From Bacteroidota bacterium (lineage in GTDB: Bacteria; Bacteroidota; Bacteroidia; Flavobacteriales_F; PHOS-HE28), in contig JAKQEI010000012.1 in assembly GCA_029573495.1 (NCBI GenBank), positions 1 to 37,494 on the forward strand: a stretch of 37,494 nucleotides of DNA, in the 5' to 3' direction. Below are positions 34,556 to 37,494 of the stretch, one piece after another. Made by a program: the position numbers and the translations under genes. The notes below the pieces were generated by a model that was given only the letters and a program-made list of their open reading frames with translations, did not search any database and had not been told where the DNA came from. Position 1 is the first letter of the stretch; every line of letters starts with the position of its first letter.

Positions 34556-34563
34556 TAGGTTCG
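34556..34563 (+). promoter_or_regulatory. -7 box of the SQR-like operon
   Basis: TAGGTTCG matches 5 of 6 fixed bases of TAnnTTTG. It begins 29.5 bp after the operator centre (34526.5) and ends 20 bp before the ATG at 34583. No -33 element is visible. Confidence 0.55.
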
Positions 34564-34582
34564 TGGAACAATACGGCTCACC

Positions 34583-35785
34583 ATGACCCAACATCACCAA
34601 CTCCTTGTCATCGGCGGCGGAAACGCAGGGCTATCGGCAGCGGCCCTTCTCCTGCGGAAAGCCCCTGGTACCCGGGTCGCGATCGTGGAACCCTCGGAGA
34701 AGCACTACTACCAGCCTGCGTGGACCCTTGTAGGCGGCGGGGCGTTCAACATCCAGGACACCGAGCGCAACGAAGCGGACTTCATCCCGAAAGACGCGAC
34801 CTGGATCAAGGGGCGCGTGGCCAGCTTCCAGCCGGAGGTCAACACGGTGACCCTGGAGGATGGGGTCGTGATCGGTTATGACCAGCTCCTGGTCTGTCCG
34901 GGGATCCAACTGGATTGGAACGCGGTGAAGGGCCTGCCGGAAGCCATCGGGAAGAACGGCGTGACATCCAACTACAGCTTCAAGTACGCACCCTACACCT
35001 GGGAGCTGATCAAGGGGCTCCGGAAGGGCAGGGCCCTCTTCCACAATCCGCACACGCCCGTGAAATGCGGGGGTGCGCCGCATAAGATCATGTACCTGGC
35101 CGCTGATCACTGGCGGCGCGAAGGGGTCCTGAAGGAAATGGACATCCAGTATTGGAGCGGTGCCGGCAAACTGTTCTCCGTGCCGCAATACGAGAAGACC
35201 CTGCTCAAGGTCGTGGAGCGCGGCGGGATCAAGCTCAACTTCAACTGGCGTTTGGACGAGATCGATGGACCGGGCAAACGAGCGCGCTTCGTCGGCTTCG
35301 GCGAGAAGAACAAGGACGAGGAGCGCTGGGTGGAATATGACATGATCCATGTGACGCCACCTCAAAGCGCGCCCGACTTCATCAAGCAGAGCCCGCTTGC
35401 GAACCAGGCGGGATGGGTGGATGTGGACAAGCACAGCCTGCAGCATGTCCGGTACAAGAACATCTGGAGCATCGGCGATGCGGCCGGACTGCCGACCTCC
35501 AAGACCGGGGCCGCGATCCGCAAGCAGACACCGACGGTCGTGGCGAACATCCTCGACGCGATGGCGGGCAGGACCCCACACGTGGATTACAACGGGTATA
35601 CCTCCTGTCCGTTGGTCACCGGCTATGGCAAGTTGGTGCTCGCCGAGTTCGATTACAACAACAAGCCACAGGAGACATTCCCCTTCGACCAGAGCAAGGA
35701 GCGCTGGAGCATGTACCAATTGAAGAAGCAGGTGCTTCCCCGGCTCTACTGGAACTTCATCTTACGTGGACAGGCACAAGGCTGA
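34583..35785 (+). CDS. Sulfide:quinone oxidoreductase-like FAD flavoprotein (type II / SQOR-like)
   Basis: 400 residues of the two-dinucleotide-fold flavoprotein type. The N-terminal FAD motif is LLVIGGGNAGLSAA. Two spaced cysteines, C162 (PVKCGGAPHK) and C342 (YTSCPLVTGYGK), match the active-site pair of mitochondrial-type SQOR. The FAD-contacting IWSIGDAAGLPTSKTGAAIRKQ follows at 295-315. The C-terminus (LKKQVLPRLYWNFILRG) resembles the amphipathic membrane-binding tail of these enzymes. The family oxidises sulfide to sulfane sulfur and passes electrons to the quinone pool. The nearby rhodanese, thioredoxin and dioxygenase-like genes fit a sulfide/sulfane sulfur context. Substrate is not proven. 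The exported protein gene follows 11 bp later. Confidence 0.88.
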   Translation: MTQHHQLLVIGGGNAGLSAAALLLRKAPGTRVAIVEPSEKHYYQPAWTLVGGGAFNIQDTERNEADFIPKDATWIKGRVASFQPEVNTVTLEDGVVIGYDQLLVCPGIQLDWNAVKGLPEAIGKNGVTSNYSFKYAPYTWELIKGLRKGRALFHNPHTPVKCGGAPHKIMYLAADHWRREGVLKEMDIQYWSGAGKLFSVPQYEKTLLKVVERGGIKLNFNWRLDEIDGPGKRARFVGFGEKNKDEERWVEYDMIHVTPPQSAPDFIKQSPLANQAGWVDVDKHSLQHVRYKNIWSIGDAAGLPTSKTGAAIRKQTPTVVANILDAMAGRTPHVDYNGYTSCPLVTGYGKLVLAEFDYNNKPQETFPFDQSKERWSMYQLKKQVLPRLYWNFILRGQAQG

Positions 35786-35796
35786 ACGAACGACCC

Positions 35797-37386
35797 ATGA
35801 AGATCGGAACACTCCTATTGCCCATCGCGATCACCGCATCCGTGATCGCCACCGCCCAACCCTTCGCCGGCCGCGTCCTTGTGCTGGAGGAGATAGCACC
35901 CGCTGGCATGCCCGGCCTGCAATCCTTCGCCTGGGGAACCCATGATGGCCAGTGGCTGCTGATCGGTGGACGTACCGATGGCCTTCATCGCCGGCAACCA
36001 CCGGTCAGCTTCCTGGCCTCGGGCAACAACGTCAACGCGTACGTGGTGGACCCTGCGACCTGGCAGGTCTGGTCAGCTTCCCTGAACGCGTTGCCGCAAG
36101 ACCTGCTGGAACAGTTGCAAAGCACGAACATGGAGTTCGAACAACAAGGGACGACACTGTACTGCATCGGTGGCTATGGATACTCCCCCTCCAACGCCGA
36201 TCATGTGACCTACGCCTTCCTCTCGGCCATCGACCTGCCCGGTGTGATGGACGCCATCCGCAACGGCACCTCGATCACACCCTACTTCCGTCAGATCGCC
36301 GATCCCCGCATGGCCGTCACCGGAGGCCAGTTGAGGAAGGTCGGCGACCATTTCAACCTTGTGGGTGGTCAGCGTTTCATGGGCCGCTACAATCCGATGG
36401 GACCCGACTTCGGCCCCGGATTCGTCCAGGAATACACGAATGCGCTCCGCCGTTTCATCATCCTCGATGATGGGGTCGACCTCTCCATTGCTGACTACTG
36501 GACCCTGGTGGACACCGTGAACCTCCATCGGCGTGACTACAACCTGCTGCCGCAGATCTTCCCGGACGGCCAGGAAGGGCTCACCGTCTTCTCCGGTGTC
36601 TTCCGCTATGATGCGGACCTGCCCTGGTTGAACACTGTCGACATCCGTGGCACGGATGTGAGTGTGAACAACGCATTCGAGCAGTTGTTCAATCAGTACC
36701 ACTCGGCGCACGCCTGTCTGTACGAAGGATCAACACAGACCATGCGCTCCATCTTCTTCGGGGGTATCGGAAGATACCAGCCAGCTGCAGGTGGTGGCCT
36801 GCAGGACGATACCAACGTACCCTTTGTGAACACGATCAGCCTGGTTGAACGCGATGGGTCCGGCCAGATGACGGAGAGTGCGATCGGGCAGATGCCGGCA
36901 TTGCTGGGTGCCAGCGCCGAATTCATCCCCTGGCCGGGCACCGAACAGACGAGCTCCGGCATCCTGCTCCAGGACGCGTTCGCCGGGGATACCGTGGTGC
37001 TCGGCCACATCGTGGGCGGCATCGAGAGCTCGGCGCCGAACATCTTCTTCATCAACACCGGCACGCAGAGCACGGCCACGAACAAGGTGTACCGCGTGCT
37101 GCTGGTGGACCCTTCAACCGCGGTGAACGACGCGGACCGAACGGAAGGGGCCCTGCGCGTCACCACGAATGGACAGGTCCTGAACATCGAGGCGTCGCTT
37201 CAAGGGAACAGTGCGGCCCTCGTACGTCTCATTGACAGCACCGGGCGTGTCGTTCGCCACATCGCTGCCGGCGTGGGTACAGGTGAACATCGCTGGACCG
37301 TGGACATGCGCGACCTCGCAGCCGGACCATACCTCATCGAGGTGCGCGATGAACACCTGCTGCTCACCCGTCGCATCATGCACTGA
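35797..37386 (+). CDS. Exported kelch-like protein with T9SS type A sorting domain
   Basis: 529 residues. A signal peptide (MKIGTLLLPIAITASVIATAQ) is followed by repeated beta-propeller-like blades of about 60-70 residues, with GG...W motifs such as WLLIGGRTDG, LYCIGGYGYSPSN, FNLVGGQRFMGRYN and SIFFGGIGRYQPAA, suggesting a kelch-type propeller. The last 75 residues or so, with ALVRLIDSTGRVVR and AAGPYLIEVRDEHLLLTRRI, look like a type A sorting domain, although the usual PNP start is weak. The ATG at 35797 was chosen because it starts the signal peptide; an open frame further upstream overlaps the SQR gene and is a shadow. It lies 11 bp downstream of the SQR-like gene, so the two are probably co-transcribed. 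The function is unknown. Confidence 0.85.
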   Translation: MKIGTLLLPIAITASVIATAQPFAGRVLVLEEIAPAGMPGLQSFAWGTHDGQWLLIGGRTDGLHRRQPPVSFLASGNNVNAYVVDPATWQVWSASLNALPQDLLEQLQSTNMEFEQQGTTLYCIGGYGYSPSNADHVTYAFLSAIDLPGVMDAIRNGTSITPYFRQIADPRMAVTGGQLRKVGDHFNLVGGQRFMGRYNPMGPDFGPGFVQEYTNALRRFIILDDGVDLSIADYWTLVDTVNLHRRDYNLLPQIFPDGQEGLTVFSGVFRYDADLPWLNTVDIRGTDVSVNNAFEQLFNQYHSAHACLYEGSTQTMRSIFFGGIGRYQPAAGGGLQDDTNVPFVNTISLVERDGSGQMTESAIGQMPALLGASAEFIPWPGTEQTSSGILLQDAFAGDTVVLGHIVGGIESSAPNIFFINTGTQSTATNKVYRVLLVDPSTAVNDADRTEGALRVTTNGQVLNIEASLQGNSAALVRLIDSTGRVVRHIAAGVGTGEHRWTVDMRDLAAGPYLIEVRDEHLLLTRRIMH

Positions 37387-37394
37387 TCGCGAGG

Positions 37395-37408
37395 GTGACC
37401 TTCGTCAC
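37395..37408. promoter_or_regulatory. Crp/Fnr-type operator GTGACCTTCGTCAC
   Basis: GTGA-N6-TCAC has the same outer half-sites as the operator at 34520-34533. It starts 9 bp after the stop of the exported-protein gene and is centred 29.5 bp upstream of a -7 box at 37431-37438, which serves the gene starting at 37456. Confidence 0.6.
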
Positions 37409-37430
37409 TGCTCGAGGAGGTGCGCATCCG

Positions 37431-37438
37431 TTCCTTTG
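37431..37438 (+). promoter_or_regulatory. -7 box of the gene at 37456
   Basis: TTCCTTTG matches 5 of 6 fixed bases of TAnnTTTG. It is placed 29.5 bp after the operator centre (37401.5) and ends 18 bp before the ATG. This is the same architecture as the other three promoters. Confidence 0.5.
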
Positions 37439-37455
37439 TGGCCAATAGAACGAAC

Positions 37456-37494
37456 ATGGAGAACACCATCCACATGCCGCGCATCGGCGACCAG
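37456..37494 (+). CDS. N-terminal fragment of a probable peroxiredoxin (3' truncated by window end)
   Basis: Only 13 codons are visible: MENTIHMPRIGDQ. The PRIGD start resembles the N-terminus of Bacteroidota AhpC/TSA-type peroxiredoxins, in which MPRIGDxAP leads into the thioredoxin fold. The peroxidatic Cys would lie outside the window, so the identification rests on a short match plus the redox context. A complete operator and -7 box precede the start. Confidence 0.45.
   Translation, partial: MENTIHMPRIGDQ

Noticed and set aside
35413-35796. Upstream extension of the kelch-like protein frame into the SQR gene
   Set aside because: The extension is an out-of-frame reading of the SQR gene; the signal peptide begins at 35797.

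Overview
The window comes from a high-GC member of the Bacteroidota, probably the Flavobacteriales side. The evidence is protein families almost confined to that phylum: three PorP/SprF proteins, type A and type B sorting domains of the type IX secretion system (T9SS), SprB repeats, a PorE-like OmpA protein, DUF2723, DUF983 and DUF6132. The promoters also carry the phylum's TAnnTTTG -7 box. I cannot name the genus.

Layout. Positions 1-737 hold the 3' end of a secreted T9SS type A protein. A bidirectional hairpin terminator and a minus-strand tRNA-Gln(UUG) with a recognisable promoter follow. A two-gene plus-strand operon at 1026-5009 encodes a DUF2723 membrane glycosyltransferase-like protein and a polysaccharide deacetylase. 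From 29031 down to 4996, about 24 kb of minus strand is one T9SS surface-protein cluster. It has three cassettes, each a type B sorting-domain protein followed by its own PorP/SprF gene, and ends with a PorE-like OmpA protein. Two of the exported proteins are giants: 3114 aa with 33 SprB repeats, and 2845 aa with about 31 repeats of about 80 aa. Such proteins are usually cell-surface adhesins or filaments.

Positions 29262-37494 are a compact redox, sulfur and regulation region. It holds a cysteine-dioxygenase-like gene in an operon with a PAS histidine kinase and a receiver-Crp fusion; a DUF983 gene with a Crp/Fnr regulator; a thioredoxin with a periplasmic rhodanese; a DUF2892-DUF6132 pair; a type II sulfide:quinone-oxidoreductase-like flavoprotein with an exported T9SS type A protein; and the first 13 codons of a probable peroxiredoxin.

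The main new observation is a promoter architecture shared by four transcription units of that last region. Each has an operator of the form TGA-N6-TCA (a Crp/Fnr-superfamily geometry), with its centre exactly 29.5 bp upstream of the first base of a -7 box matching TAnnTTTG in 5 or 6 of 6 fixed positions. The start codon lies 18-21 bp after that box. This places the operator near -41.5, the class II activator position. One operator is read symmetrically by two divergent promoters. The units are the dioxygenase-kinase-regulator operon, DUF2892-DUF6132, the SQR-like operon and the probable peroxiredoxin. This suggests a local sulfur/redox regulon controlled by one of the two Crp-family regulators encoded beside it.
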